From Saccharothrix luteola (GTDB taxonomy: Bacteria; Actinomycetota; Actinomycetes; Mycobacteriales; Pseudonocardiaceae), in NCBI RefSeq assembly GCF_020859565.1, contig NZ_JAJHUO010000012.1, positions 85,766-149,765 of the forward strand: a stretch of 64,000 nucleotides of DNA, given 5' to 3'. The notes beneath the pieces are model-generated. The model made no database searches, was not told the origin of the DNA, and saw only the letters and a list, made by a program, of their open reading frames with translations. Below, one piece after another: positions 54,040 to 62,820 of this stretch. Both the position numbers and the translations under genes were made by a program. Numbering within the stretch: the stretch's first letter is position 1; the number at the start of each line of letters is the position of its first letter.

Positions 54040-54070
54040 TAGCTCCACAGCGACCGGCAACTAGCTCCAC
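54040..54070. promoter_or_regulatory. Direct repeat upstream of lacI
   Basis: TAGCTCCAC occurs at 54040-54048 and 54062-54070, two helical turns apart, between lacI and the next divergent gene. Possible regulator site. Confidence 0.3.
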
Positions 54071-54162
54071 GGAATCGACGCTCTCCACGCGCCGGTTAGC
54101 GACCTGTTAGCGCGCCCTGGGAGGGTCCGGCTCGGAGAGGACTCATGGGGAGAGGACGCACC

Positions 54163-54348
54163 ATGCCCGGAACCACCACGCTCAAGACGCTGACCGCGAC
54201 AGGTCGGGACCGGCTGCCGGGCACGACCAGCGGCGGCGTGCACTTCGGGCGCGACGCCGAGGGCGGGCTCTACCACCACATCGACGACAACCCGTACGAC
54301 GGCAGTGGGATGGACCTGCTGTCCGCGCAACCGGCCACCGTCGCCTGA
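54163..54348 (+). pseudogene. Truncated copy of the M23 protein's C-terminus
   Basis: Small frame of 61 codons whose product aligns with the end of the next gene: TTLKTLTATGRDRLPGTTS, HFGRDAEGG, DDNPYDGSG and LLSAQPATVA. Two internal deletions relative to that gene (about 37 and 15 residues) remove parts of the propeller. It has ATG starts at 54145 and 54163, each with a weak ribosome site, but no signal peptide or catalytic domain. Best read as a partial duplication. Confidence 0.65.
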
Positions 54349-54366
54349 CTGGAAGGAGATGCGGAC

Positions 54367-55635
54367 ATGAGGGTGCACCGGGGGATCGTCACGGCCGTCG
54401 TGGTCGTGGCCGCGAGCATGGCGGTGGCGGCGCCCGCGCAGGCCGCCGCGCCGTTGTTCCAGCTGCCGTTCCCGTGCGGCCAGACGTGGCGGGGCGACTC
54501 GGACGGCAGCACCGCCCACAGGTCGTGGGAGATCGACTTCAACCGCGGCTCCGGCGCCGACGACCTCGGCGACCCGGTCGTCGCGGCGGCGGCGGGCGTC
54601 GTGCGGACGGCGGCGCACCAGGGTTCGGACAACGGCTACGGCAACTTGGTGAAGATCGAGCACACCGACGGCTCCTTCACCTACTACGCCCACCTGAACA
54701 CGATGGCGGTCCGGGAGGGCCAGAGCGTGGCGCAGGGCGCGAGCATCGGCACGGTCGGCAACACCAGCAGGCCGGGCAACGACATCAGCCCGCACCTGCA
54801 CTACGAGGTCCGGCTCGGCTCCGGTTACCCGGGCAACATCCAGCCCGCCTACTTCGACGGCGTGCGGTTCGGCTACCCCGACCAGACGCTGACCTCCCGC
54901 AACTGCGGCGGCGGCGTGGCGGGCACGGCGTCCATCTACGGCGCGACGTCCGACGGCCGCCTCACCTACACCGCCGTCGACGCGGCCACCGGCGACCGGA
55001 CGCACGGCGCGGTCGTGTCCGGCGCGTCGTTGGGCTTCGTGCCGAAGGCGATGGCGACGTTGAACTTCAACACCCTCTTGGTCACCTCGCCCGGTGGTCA
55101 GCTCTACCGCGTCGACGTGATCACGAACAACACGTCGTTGGCGTTCAACGCTCCGGTGCTGCTCGGTGGTGGGTGGACGCACGACCTGCTGGCTTATGAC
55201 GGCCGGGGGAGTCTGTACGGCATCGCCGATGGCGCACTCCGCCGCTACACGGTGACAGCCAACAAGCCTGCCGCGGCGAACATCGTCAGTGACGGTCTGA
55301 TCGACACCGGCTTCACACTGAAGACGCTGACGGCGACCGGGGCGGACTGGCTGCTCGGCACGACCAGCGCGGGAGAGCTGCTGTCGTACCGGATCCGCGG
55401 TGCGGGCGACTGGACCCGCTACGAGCTCAGGTCGAGCACGTGGCAGGTCTTCCGGCACCTCCTGTCGGCCGGTGGCGGTGTCTACTTCGGACACGACGCC
55501 GAGGGCGGGCTGCTGCGCTACACGGACGCGAACCCGTACGACGGCAGCGGGGCGGACCTGCGCGGCCCGGACACCGTGGACGCGCAGGGCTGGACGCAGG
55601 TCCTGCTGTCCGCGCAACCGGGCACGGTCGCCTGA
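54367..55635 (+). CDS. Secreted M23 peptidase with propeller domain
   Basis: Exported protein, 422 residues. Signal peptide (IVTAVVVVAASMAVAAPAQA), M23 peptidase domain with zinc-ligand pairs HRSWEID and SPHLHYEV, then a C-terminal repeat domain like tachylectin-2/beta-propeller (ASIYGATSDGRLTYT; LVTSPGGQLYRVD; GSLYGIADGALRRYT; GVYFGHDAEGGLLRYT). The M23 domain cleaves peptidoglycan peptides; the propeller probably binds carbohydrate. GGAAGGAGATG ribosome site and ATG define the start. Confidence 0.85.
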   Translation: MRVHRGIVTAVVVVAASMAVAAPAQAAAPLFQLPFPCGQTWRGDSDGSTAHRSWEIDFNRGSGADDLGDPVVAAAAGVVRTAAHQGSDNGYGNLVKIEHTDGSFTYYAHLNTMAVREGQSVAQGASIGTVGNTSRPGNDISPHLHYEVRLGSGYPGNIQPAYFDGVRFGYPDQTLTSRNCGGGVAGTASIYGATSDGRLTYTAVDAATGDRTHGAVVSGASLGFVPKAMATLNFNTLLVTSPGGQLYRVDVITNNTSLAFNAPVLLGGGWTHDLLAYDGRGSLYGIADGALRRYTVTANKPAAANIVSDGLIDTGFTLKTLTATGADWLLGTTSAGELLSYRIRGAGDWTRYELRSSTWQVFRHLLSAGGGVYFGHDAEGGLLRYTDANPYDGSGADLRGPDTVDAQGWTQVLLSAQPGTVA

Positions 55636-55641
55636 TCGCCT

Positions 55642-55672
55642 CCCCGGCCGCGGGCTCGCACCGCGGCCGGGG
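55642..55672. terminator. Strong terminator hairpin
   Basis: Perfect 12-bp inverted repeat CCCCGGCCGCGG / CCGCGGCCGGGG with a 7-nt loop, 6 nt after the M23 stop. Confidence 0.75.
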
Positions 55673-55696
55673 ACGTCCGTCGCTACTGTGGGTCAG

Positions 55697-56668
55697 GTGC
55701 CACGAAACCGCCTGTACCGCGACGGCACGCTCGCGGAGGAGGACTTCCCGCTCGCCGACGTGCCCCGGCTGCTGCGCGACGAGGACGCCGTCGTCTGGCT
55801 CGACCTGTGCGGCCCGACCGAGTCGGACCTGGCGGTCATAGCGGACGAACTGGGCCTGCACGAGACGTCCGTCGAAGACGCGCTGGAGCACCACGAGCGG
55901 CCCAAGCTGCACCAGTACGACACGCACCTGCTCGTGAACGCGTACGCGGTGAGCCTGGACGAGGCGTCGGGCCGGTTGACGACGGCGGAGCTGTCGGCGT
56001 TCGTGACGGCGCGGGCGTTGATCACGGTCCGCAACGACGACCGGTTCGACGTGGACGCCCTGACCAGGCGGTGGGACGAGTCGTCGAGCCTGGCCGGCAG
56101 CGGGGTCGGCTTCCTGCTGCACGGGCTGCTGGACGTCGTCGTGGACAGCCACTTCGACGCCGTGCAGGCGCTCGACGACCACATCGAGGGCCTGGAGGAC
56201 CTGGTGTTCGCCGAGCGGCCGGACGACCCCGACATGCAACGGCGGGCGTTGGCGATGCGGAAGTCGCTGGTGACGCTGCGCCGGGTCGTGCTGCCGATGC
56301 GCGAAGTGCTCAGCGGCCTGATGCGCCGCGACCACGCCGTGGTGGACAGCCGGATGACGCCCTACTACCAGGACGTCTACGACCACGTGCTGCGTGCGTC
56401 GGAGTGGACGGAGTCGTTGCGGGACATGGTCGCCACCATCCGCGACATCCAGCTCAACCTCCAGGGCAACCGGCTGAACCTGATCATGAAGAAGGTGACC
56501 GGGTGGGCCGCGATCATCGCCGTGCCGACCGCGGTGACCGGCTTCTACGGCCAGAACGTCCCCTACCCGGGCTTCGACCAGGTGTGGGGCTTCTGGGTCT
56601 CCACGGTCGCCATGCTCCTGCTGTCCGCCGGGCTGTACGCGCTGTTCAAGCGACGCGACTGGATCTGA
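55697..56668 (+). CDS. corA: CorA-type magnesium transporter
   Basis: Divalent-cation channel of the CorA family, 323 residues. A large cytosolic alpha/beta N-domain with a long stalk helix precedes two C-terminal membrane helices. The signature between them reads TGFYGQNVPYPGFD, a GQN in place of the classical GMN, common in actinobacterial members. A TACTGT box ends 7 nt before the GTG at 55697, which has no ribosome site, suggesting a leaderless start (an in-frame GTG at 55688 lies in the promoter). Confidence 0.88.
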   Translation: MPRNRLYRDGTLAEEDFPLADVPRLLRDEDAVVWLDLCGPTESDLAVIADELGLHETSVEDALEHHERPKLHQYDTHLLVNAYAVSLDEASGRLTTAELSAFVTARALITVRNDDRFDVDALTRRWDESSSLAGSGVGFLLHGLLDVVVDSHFDAVQALDDHIEGLEDLVFAERPDDPDMQRRALAMRKSLVTLRRVVLPMREVLSGLMRRDHAVVDSRMTPYYQDVYDHVLRASEWTESLRDMVATIRDIQLNLQGNRLNLIMKKVTGWAAIIAVPTAVTGFYGQNVPYPGFDQVWGFWVSTVAMLLLSAGLYALFKRRDWI

Positions 56669-56709
56669 CCGAGCGGCACGCGGGAGGATGGTCGGTGAAG
56701 GGGGTGGAC

Positions 56710-57090
56710 ATGACGGAGCAGGGTGATCGTCAGGCGCCGGGTGTCGAGGCGTTGACGGACAAGATCAGGCAGCTCGTGGACGAGGGCAACACGCGTCGGG
56801 TGGTCGTGCGCAACGCCGACGGCGAGCCGGTGCTCGACATCCCGGTGACGGCCGGCGTGGTGGCCGCGGTGGCCGCGCCGGTGGTGACGGCCGTGGCGGC
56901 TCTCGCGGCTCTCGCGGGCCCGTGGTCGGTCGGCGTGGAGCGCCCGGAGCCGACCGAGGCCGAGACCGAGGCCGAGGCCGAGACCGAGGCCGGGACCGTC
57001 GACGCGACCGAGAGCGACGACGAGAACGACAGTGAGAGCGACAGTGAGGGCGACACGGGCACTGACACCGTGCCGCCCGTGAAGGGCTGA
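56710..57090 (+). CDS. DUF4342 protein with acidic tail
   Basis: 126-residue protein. The first about 80 residues match DUF4342: VEALTDKIRQLVDEGNTRRV, VLDIPVTAGVVAAVAAPVVT with one hydrophobic helix. A highly acidic, repetitive tail (TEAETEAEAETEAG; SESDSEG) follows. Function unknown; likely membrane-associated. The ATG at 56710 follows GGGGTG; an upstream GTG in frame is less likely. Confidence 0.75.
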   Translation: MTEQGDRQAPGVEALTDKIRQLVDEGNTRRVVVRNADGEPVLDIPVTAGVVAAVAAPVVTAVAALAALAGPWSVGVERPEPTEAETEAEAETEAGTVDATESDDENDSESDSEGDTGTDTVPPVKG

Positions 57091-57277
57091 GGACCGAGCC
57101 AGGGCGACCCTGGACCGAAGAGGCGGTGGGCGCGATGTCGTCCACCGCCTCTGGCGACTTCGGGGCTGTGCGGTGGGGCATCGGGGGAGTGCGTCCGATG
57201 TGGAGGTCCACAACGGACGACGGCGGGTCGGTCGTCGGCAGTCCCCTCGTGGTGGCGAGGACGGGCGGCGAGGTCTC

Positions 57278-57293
57278 ATTTGACCGGTCAAAT
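57278..57293. promoter_or_regulatory. 16-bp perfect palindrome
   Basis: ATTTGACCGGTCAAAT, a perfect palindrome of the size used by TetR or MarR dimers. Isolated in the intergenic region; the cognate regulator is unknown. Confidence 0.5.
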
Positions 57294-57970
57294 CGCGCAA
57301 TTCTGGCGCGCGCCGAAGCGTCGCGTCAACCGGAGCGGTGCGGGGTCGCGGAGTCGGCCGCCCTTTTCGGGTCCGGTGCTTCGGAGGTGCGCAGGTCGGT
57401 GGCCGGGCGGTTCCGGAGTGCCGTCCCGGTCGGCGCGCGGGACCGTTCACCGCACTCTGTGGAGAACCTGTCGGCCGAGTTAACGTGAAGATCGTCCGGC
57501 TGGCCGTCGATCGCGGCCCCTATATGTCCTCTATATCTCCATGTTAAGGCGGCACTCGAACGTGCCGCAAGTCCACCGGCGTTCAACGGGCCGTTCGGCT
57601 CGATTTGACACCCCTTCAACGGGTCGCTAGCTTGCCGCGCCGGACAATGTGAACGGTGTTCTTGTTCAGGGTTTTGAGACGGATTTGTCAGCGTGCTGCG
57701 CCAATCGGCTGATTGTGATCGACAAGCCGCGTTGCCAAGGTGGTCGGTGCTGAGGAACGGGAACGACTCGATACCTGTTGGAGATTGACGAGCCCGTTCG
57801 ACGATCGGCAACCTCCGAGATCTGCGCAGATCAGGGAGGTTCCGGCACACCCTCCAGTACTGGGGCGGTGTGCGCAGTACCGTGACGCGTGGTCCGCCGG
57901 CCGCGCGCGAACTTCCATCAAGGACAACGGCAGTGAATACGATCTCCTGTCCCAGGGGCCCGTTCACCGC

Positions 57971-57993
57971 CGTTCCCGAGCTATTCGGGAACG
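57971..57993. promoter_or_regulatory. Hairpin CGTTCCCGA/TCGGGAACG
   Basis: Perfect 9-bp stem with a 5-nt loop (GCTAT). Could be a binding site or RNA structure. Confidence 0.4.
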
Positions 57994-58110
57994 CGGTGCG
58001 CGGGGCGGACAAACGTGAGGCGGGCACTACCGGCGGTAACTCGGGTGGCGCGGTCGACACCGCGCCGCCGGGCGTCACGCCGAGTCGTGCGCAGCGGTCG
58101 CACCCGTGGC

Positions 58111-58130
58111 ACGTGTCGCACCCGACACGT
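58111..58130. promoter_or_regulatory. Hairpin in 5' leader region
   Basis: ACGTGTCG / CGACACGT, perfect 8-bp stem, 4-nt loop (CACC). Flanking GTGGC and GCCAC extend it past a 2-nt bulge. Possible attenuator or protein site 245 bp before the ANL-ALDH start. Confidence 0.4.
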
Positions 58131-58374
58131 GTGCCACGTGCGGCGCGACCCTTCTCCTAGCGCCCCCGCGCGAATTCCGGCACCCCGCGTGCGGTCGCGG
58201 GTGAAATGTGTCCGAAAGCCTCGGCTCACGTCCTGGTTCGTGAGCCGCCCACGCCTGTCCGGGCGGTAGTGGCGAATGCGGTCCCGCACGAGGTTTTCCC
58301 GTGCCGCCGGACCGGGTCCATTCCGCGTCAACGCCCCGGTGGGTGTCCGATGAACGAGGAACGAGGGCAGAGCC

Positions 58375-61065
58375 ATGCTTGTGAACGAACACGGCGGGGA
58401 AACACCCCTGGCACACGTCGCCGAACGCTGCCACGCGCTCATCGGCGTGCTGCGCGAACGCGGGGTCGGCGACGGCGACCGGGTCGTGCTGTCGGCGCGC
58501 AACTCCGACGACTTCGTCGTGCTGCTGTTCGCGCTGATGGAGCTGGGCGTCTCCGTCGGGCTGGTCGACCCCGGCCTGCCGCCCGCGCAGTCCGCCGAGC
58601 ACGTGGTCGACTCCGGCGCCCGCTGGTTCATCACCGACGCCGACCAGGCCGACCCCGCGTTCGACCGCATCGCGGCCGGCCTGCTCGACCTGCGCGGCCT
58701 GGTGAAGACGGCGCGCGACGTGCCGGTGGCCGAGGTCCCGGAGCTGACCTTCGCCGAGTGGGGCCGACGGCGCGACGCGCTCGTGGTCTGGAGTTCAGGC
58801 AGCTCCGGCAAGCCCAAGGGCGTCGTGCGCTCCGGCGCGTCCGTGCTGCGCAACGTCGAGCGCACCCAGGCCCGCATGGGCTACGTCGAGTCCGACGTGC
58901 TGCTGCCGCTGCTGCCCTTCACCCACCAGTACGGGCTGTCCATGCTGCTGCTCTGGTGGCACGCCCGCGCCACGCTCGTGATCGCGCCGAGCAGGCGCGT
59001 CGACCAGGCGTTGGACGTGATCGCCCGGCAGCGCGTGACCGTGGTGGACGCCGTGCCCGCCACCTACGACACGATGCTGCGCGTCGTCGCCCGCCGCGAC
59101 ACCCGCGACCTGGGCTCGGTGCGCATGTGGTGCGTCGGCGGCGAACCGCTGCGCGACGAGCTGCGCACCCGCTTCGAGACCCGCTTCGACGCCACGCTGC
59201 TGGACGGCTACGGCAGCAGCGAGGCGGGCAACATCGCGCTGTCCTCGACCGAGGACCCGGCCCACTGCGGCACGCCGCTGGACGGCGTCGCGGTGGAGGT
59301 GCGCGACCCGCTGGGCAACCGGGTGCCGGCGGGCGAGATCGGCGAGGTCGTGGTCCGCACCCCCGACATCATGGTCGGCCTGCTCGAACCCGGCGGGCGC
59401 GTCCGCGAGGTGGAGCGGCGGGAGTTCCACACCCGCGACATCGGCTACCTCACCCCCGCCGGGCAGCTGCGCGTGCTGGGCCGCAAGTCCGCCGTGCACC
59501 GCTTCGGCCACACGCTCTACCCCGACGCCATCGCCGAGAAGGCGGGCGCGTGCGGCGCGCCGGTGCGCGTGATCCCGGTCGAGGACGAGCAGCGCGGCAC
59601 CCAGCTCGTGTTCGTGATCACCGACCCGGCCGAGCAGCCCGTGGCGCACTGGAAGCGCGCCGTGTCCCGGTTCGTCGCCGCGCACGAGCAGCCCAACCGC
59701 GTGGTCGTGCTCAAGGAGCTCCCGCTGGGCGGCAACGGCAAGGTCGACCTCCAGGCGCTGCGCGACATCGCCGCCTCGACGGTGGCCCTCGAAGGCGTCA
59801 AGGGCGTGTTCCCGCGCGGGCACGGCGACGCCGACCCGTCGGCCATCCCGTTCCCCGACCGGCTGGCCCGGCTCACCGACCTCGCCCAGCTGCTGCGCGA
59901 ACGCCGCACCGAGGTGATGTCCCTGCTCACGCAGGTGATGAGCTACAAGACCGCGTACGGCGAGATCGACGCCTCGATCGCCGCCCTGGAGGGCGCCGCG
60001 GCCGAGATCGCCCGGTACCGGCCGCCCGCGATCGGCCAGATCGGCGTGCTGATGCCGTCGAACATCCCGCTCTACAGCTACGTGCTGTACCTGGCGATCC
60101 CCAGCCTCTACAGCGAGCGCGTGGTGTTCCGGCCGTCGCGGCGGATCTCCGACCAGCTGCTCAAGCTGCACGAGCTGCTGTCCGGCGTGCACCACCTGCC
60201 GATCGTGCTCGACGACGGCGACCAGCGGGAGTTCCTGGAGGGCGAGGGCGCGCGCTCCGACGTGCTCGTGTTCACCGGCACATTCAACAACGCCGAGAAG
60301 ATCCGCGCCGGGCTGCGCCGCGACCAGCTCTTCCTCTACTTCGGCCAGGGCGTGAACCCGTTCGTGGTCGGCGCGGACGCCGACATCCCCAAGGCCGTCG
60401 ACGGCCTGCTGCGCGTGCGGATGCTGAACTCCGGCCAGGACTGCTTCGGCCCGGACGTGGTGTTCGTGCACACCTCGATCAGCGCCCAGTTCTGCAACCT
60501 GCTGTGCCGCCGGGTGGACAACCTGCGCTACGGCCGGTTCGACGACCCGAACGCCGACTACAGCCACATGTTCTACCTCGACGCGTTCGACGCCTCGCTG
60601 GACTACCTGCGGTCGGGTCGCGAGCACCTGGCCGCGGGCGGCGAGGTCAACTTCGTGGACGACCACCTCAGCCCCACCGTGCTGATCCGGCCCGCCGACA
60701 CGAAGATCACCCCGCCCGAGCTGTTCGCGCCGATCTTCAACGTGGTGCCGTTCACCTCGACGGACTGGCTGCACCCGATGCTCGACCACCAGTACTTCCA
60801 GGAGAGGGCCATGGCCGCCACGGTGTACGGCGACCTGTCCGGGACCGTCGAGCTGCTGCGCCGGCGGCACACCGTCAGCGTGAACGAGACCGTGATCGAC
60901 ATCGAGGACGGCAACGCACCGTTCGGCGGCACGGGCATCCGCGCCAACTACGCCGCCCTCGGCCGCAAGCGCCACGCCGAGCCGCTGCTGATCTCGAAGG
61001 CCGTCGCGGACCACCTCGGCTCCGACCGCCTGGCCGCGTCCGACGCCACCGGCCGCACGGCCTGA
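58375..61065 (+). CDS. Fused adenylation (ANL)-aldehyde dehydrogenase enzyme
   Basis: 896-residue bifunctional protein. Residues about 1-470 are an ANL adenylation/acyl-CoA-synthetase domain: P-loop WSSGSSGKPKG (139-149), DGYGSSEAGN, HTRDIGYLTPAGQL, and the C-terminal Lys in PLGGNGKVD. Residues about 500-880 are an aldehyde-dehydrogenase-fold domain: GVLMPSNIPLY, the catalytic Cys690 in MLNSGQDCFGPD, PPELFAPIFNVVPF and NAPFGGTGI. No carrier-protein domain lies between. The ANL part should activate an acid as acyl-AMP and the ALDH part oxidise or reduce the same intermediate. The ATG has a GAGGGCAGAG ribosome site. It opens the rightward gene set. Confidence 0.85.
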   Translation: MLVNEHGGETPLAHVAERCHALIGVLRERGVGDGDRVVLSARNSDDFVVLLFALMELGVSVGLVDPGLPPAQSAEHVVDSGARWFITDADQADPAFDRIAAGLLDLRGLVKTARDVPVAEVPELTFAEWGRRRDALVVWSSGSSGKPKGVVRSGASVLRNVERTQARMGYVESDVLLPLLPFTHQYGLSMLLLWWHARATLVIAPSRRVDQALDVIARQRVTVVDAVPATYDTMLRVVARRDTRDLGSVRMWCVGGEPLRDELRTRFETRFDATLLDGYGSSEAGNIALSSTEDPAHCGTPLDGVAVEVRDPLGNRVPAGEIGEVVVRTPDIMVGLLEPGGRVREVERREFHTRDIGYLTPAGQLRVLGRKSAVHRFGHTLYPDAIAEKAGACGAPVRVIPVEDEQRGTQLVFVITDPAEQPVAHWKRAVSRFVAAHEQPNRVVVLKELPLGGNGKVDLQALRDIAASTVALEGVKGVFPRGHGDADPSAIPFPDRLARLTDLAQLLRERRTEVMSLLTQVMSYKTAYGEIDASIAALEGAAAEIARYRPPAIGQIGVLMPSNIPLYSYVLYLAIPSLYSERVVFRPSRRISDQLLKLHELLSGVHHLPIVLDDGDQREFLEGEGARSDVLVFTGTFNNAEKIRAGLRRDQLFLYFGQGVNPFVVGADADIPKAVDGLLRVRMLNSGQDCFGPDVVFVHTSISAQFCNLLCRRVDNLRYGRFDDPNADYSHMFYLDAFDASLDYLRSGREHLAAGGEVNFVDDHLSPTVLIRPADTKITPPELFAPIFNVVPFTSTDWLHPMLDHQYFQERAMAATVYGDLSGTVELLRRRHTVSVNETVIDIEDGNAPFGGTGIRANYAALGRKRHAEPLLISKAVADHLGSDRLAASDATGRTA

Positions 61066-61094
61066 CGGCCGCCGAACAGAGGGGTGTGATCGAC

Positions 61095-62792
61095 ATGGAA
61101 CCGCTGTCGCCGAACCACGTCCGGGGCGCCTGGCACGCCGTGGCCCGGCTGCTCGCCGAAGCCGGTGTCGAGGTCGTGTTCGGCCTGCCCGACGACGACC
61201 TGGACGCCCTCGGCGCGCTGCACGCCGCCGGTGTCCGGCTGGTCGTGTGCCGCGACCAGCGCAACGCCGTGTTCATGGCCGCGGGCTACGCCCTGCGGTC
61301 CGGCGCGCTCGGCGTCGCGCTCGTCGGCAAGGGCCCGGCGGTGACCAACACCGTGACGGGCCTGCTGGAGGCGGCGTCGTCCGGCGCGCCCGTGCTGCTG
61401 CTCTCCGGCGGCACGGCGGCCGAGCGGCGGGGCAGCGGCGCGTTCCAGGAGCTGGACCAGCAAGCCGTGGTCGTGCCCCTGGTGAAGTCCGCGACCCGCG
61501 TCGACCACCCCGCCCGGCTCGCCCCCGCCGTGCGCCGGGCCGTCCTGGTCGCCACGTCCGGCGCGCCCGGTCCGGTGTACGTCGAGCTGCCCGACCACCT
61601 GCTGAAGGTGGACGTGCCCGTGCCGCCGCCCGCGCCGCCCGTCGAACGGCCGGCGTCGGTCACGGTGCCCGGCGACTCGGCGGCGCTGGACGTGCTGCGC
61701 CAGGCGCGGCGGCCGATCGTGCTGGTCGGCGGCGGCATGCGGCACCGCAACGCGGACGGCGTGGTCGAGCGGTTCGCCGAACGCGTCGGCGCGGCCCTGT
61801 CGTGCACGGCCAGCGGACGCGGCGTGGTGGACGAGTCGTCGGTGCGGTTCATCGGGCTCGCCGGCCTGTACGCGCCGGACCGCGCCAAGGTGCTGTGGGA
61901 CGACACCGACTGCGTGGTCGTGCTCGGCAGCAGGCTGGAGGAGACCGCGACCCACGGCTGGCCGACCGCCCTGGGCACGACCGCGCCCGTGGTGCAGGTC
62001 AACGTGGACGCGGCGGGCGTGGCCACCCAGTACGCCGGACCGGTCGTGCTCGGCGACGGCGCGGACGTGTGCGCGGCCTGGCTGGAGCAGGTCGTGGACG
62101 GCGCGCCCGTCGAGTGGTCCAAGCGCGTGGACGAGGTGCACCACGGGCTGCGCGCCGACCACCGCCGCGAGCTGGCCGACCTCGCCGCGAAGCCCGAGCT
62201 GCACGTGGTGGAGGTGCTGGCCGCGCTCGACGCCGAGCTGCCCGCCGACCGCGTCCTCGTGCAGGAGAACGGCTTGCAGGACATGTGGTCCTACAGCTTC
62301 CCCCGGTTCGAGTGCGCGCACGGCGCGGGCTCGGTCGTGCCGTCCGAGCAGACCAGCCTCGGGTTCGGCGCGGCGGCGGCGATCGGCGTGAAGGCCGCGG
62401 CGGGCGACCGGCCGGTGGTGGCGTTCGTCGGTGACGGCGCGTTCGGCCTGTTCGACGCCGACCTGCCGACGGCCGCCGCGCTCGGCTCCGGGCTGCTGTA
62501 CGTGGTGCTGCGCAACGGCGGCTACGGCTGGCTGCACTCCCAGCTCGGCCCGGACAACGAGGGCTTGGCGGGCACGGCGTTCGTGGACCCGGACGCCGTC
62601 ACGGCCCGTGCGCCGCAACTGCGCGGCGTGCACCAGGTGACCGTCACCAAGGAGTCGTTGCGCGCCGACGTGGCCGACGCGTGGCGGCGCGCGCAGGAGG
62701 GCGAGGTCGCCGTCCTCAACGTCCCCACACGCCTGGAAGACGCGTTGTTCGCCGACCACGAACTCGGCGGCGCCTTCCCGGTCGCCGACTGA
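61095..62792 (+). CDS. Thiamine diphosphate-dependent enzyme
   Basis: ThDP enzyme, 565 residues, with the three domains of the acetolactate-synthase/benzoylformate-decarboxylase group. The PYR motif that usually has Glu (as in HEQ) here reads CRDQRNAVFMAAGYAL, with Asp54 at that place. The ThDP/Mg motif is VGDGAFGLFD (G446-D447-G448) with NGG downstream. The altered Glu makes classic cofactor activation less certain. It follows the ANL-ALDH gene by 29 nt and precedes the ketosynthase by 28 nt. It may decarboxylate or ligate an aldehyde (acyloin chemistry); substrate unknown. Confidence 0.85.
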   Translation: MEPLSPNHVRGAWHAVARLLAEAGVEVVFGLPDDDLDALGALHAAGVRLVVCRDQRNAVFMAAGYALRSGALGVALVGKGPAVTNTVTGLLEAASSGAPVLLLSGGTAAERRGSGAFQELDQQAVVVPLVKSATRVDHPARLAPAVRRAVLVATSGAPGPVYVELPDHLLKVDVPVPPPAPPVERPASVTVPGDSAALDVLRQARRPIVLVGGGMRHRNADGVVERFAERVGAALSCTASGRGVVDESSVRFIGLAGLYAPDRAKVLWDDTDCVVVLGSRLEETATHGWPTALGTTAPVVQVNVDAAGVATQYAGPVVLGDGADVCAAWLEQVVDGAPVEWSKRVDEVHHGLRADHRRELADLAAKPELHVVEVLAALDAELPADRVLVQENGLQDMWSYSFPRFECAHGAGSVVPSEQTSLGFGAAAAIGVKAAAGDRPVVAFVGDGAFGLFDADLPTAAALGSGLLYVVLRNGGYGWLHSQLGPDNEGLAGTAFVDPDAVTARAPQLRGVHQVTVTKESLRADVADAWRRAQEGEVAVLNVPTRLEDALFADHELGGAFPVAD

Positions 62793-62820
62793 CCCCCTGA
62801 CTGGAGCGAGGAGCAGCACA

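Larger units (their letters stand above)
57091..58374. other. 1.3-kb intergenic region before biosynthetic genes
   Basis: No gene with coding codon bias found. GC is lower than elsewhere around 57480-57760 (for example CTATATGTCCTCTATATCTCC at 57520-57540). Three symmetric sites are listed separately. Probably a regulatory region for the rightward gene set that starts at 58375. Confidence 0.5.

Noticed and set aside
57740..58018. Possible 92-codon gene in the intergenic region
   Set aside because: Poor third-position bias and no recognisable motif or ribosome site.
61095..62792. Identification as phosphonopyruvate or sulfopyruvate decarboxylase
   Set aside because: No phosphonate or sulfonate genes nearby and it has all three domains of the longer ThDP enzymes; a more specific call is not supported.
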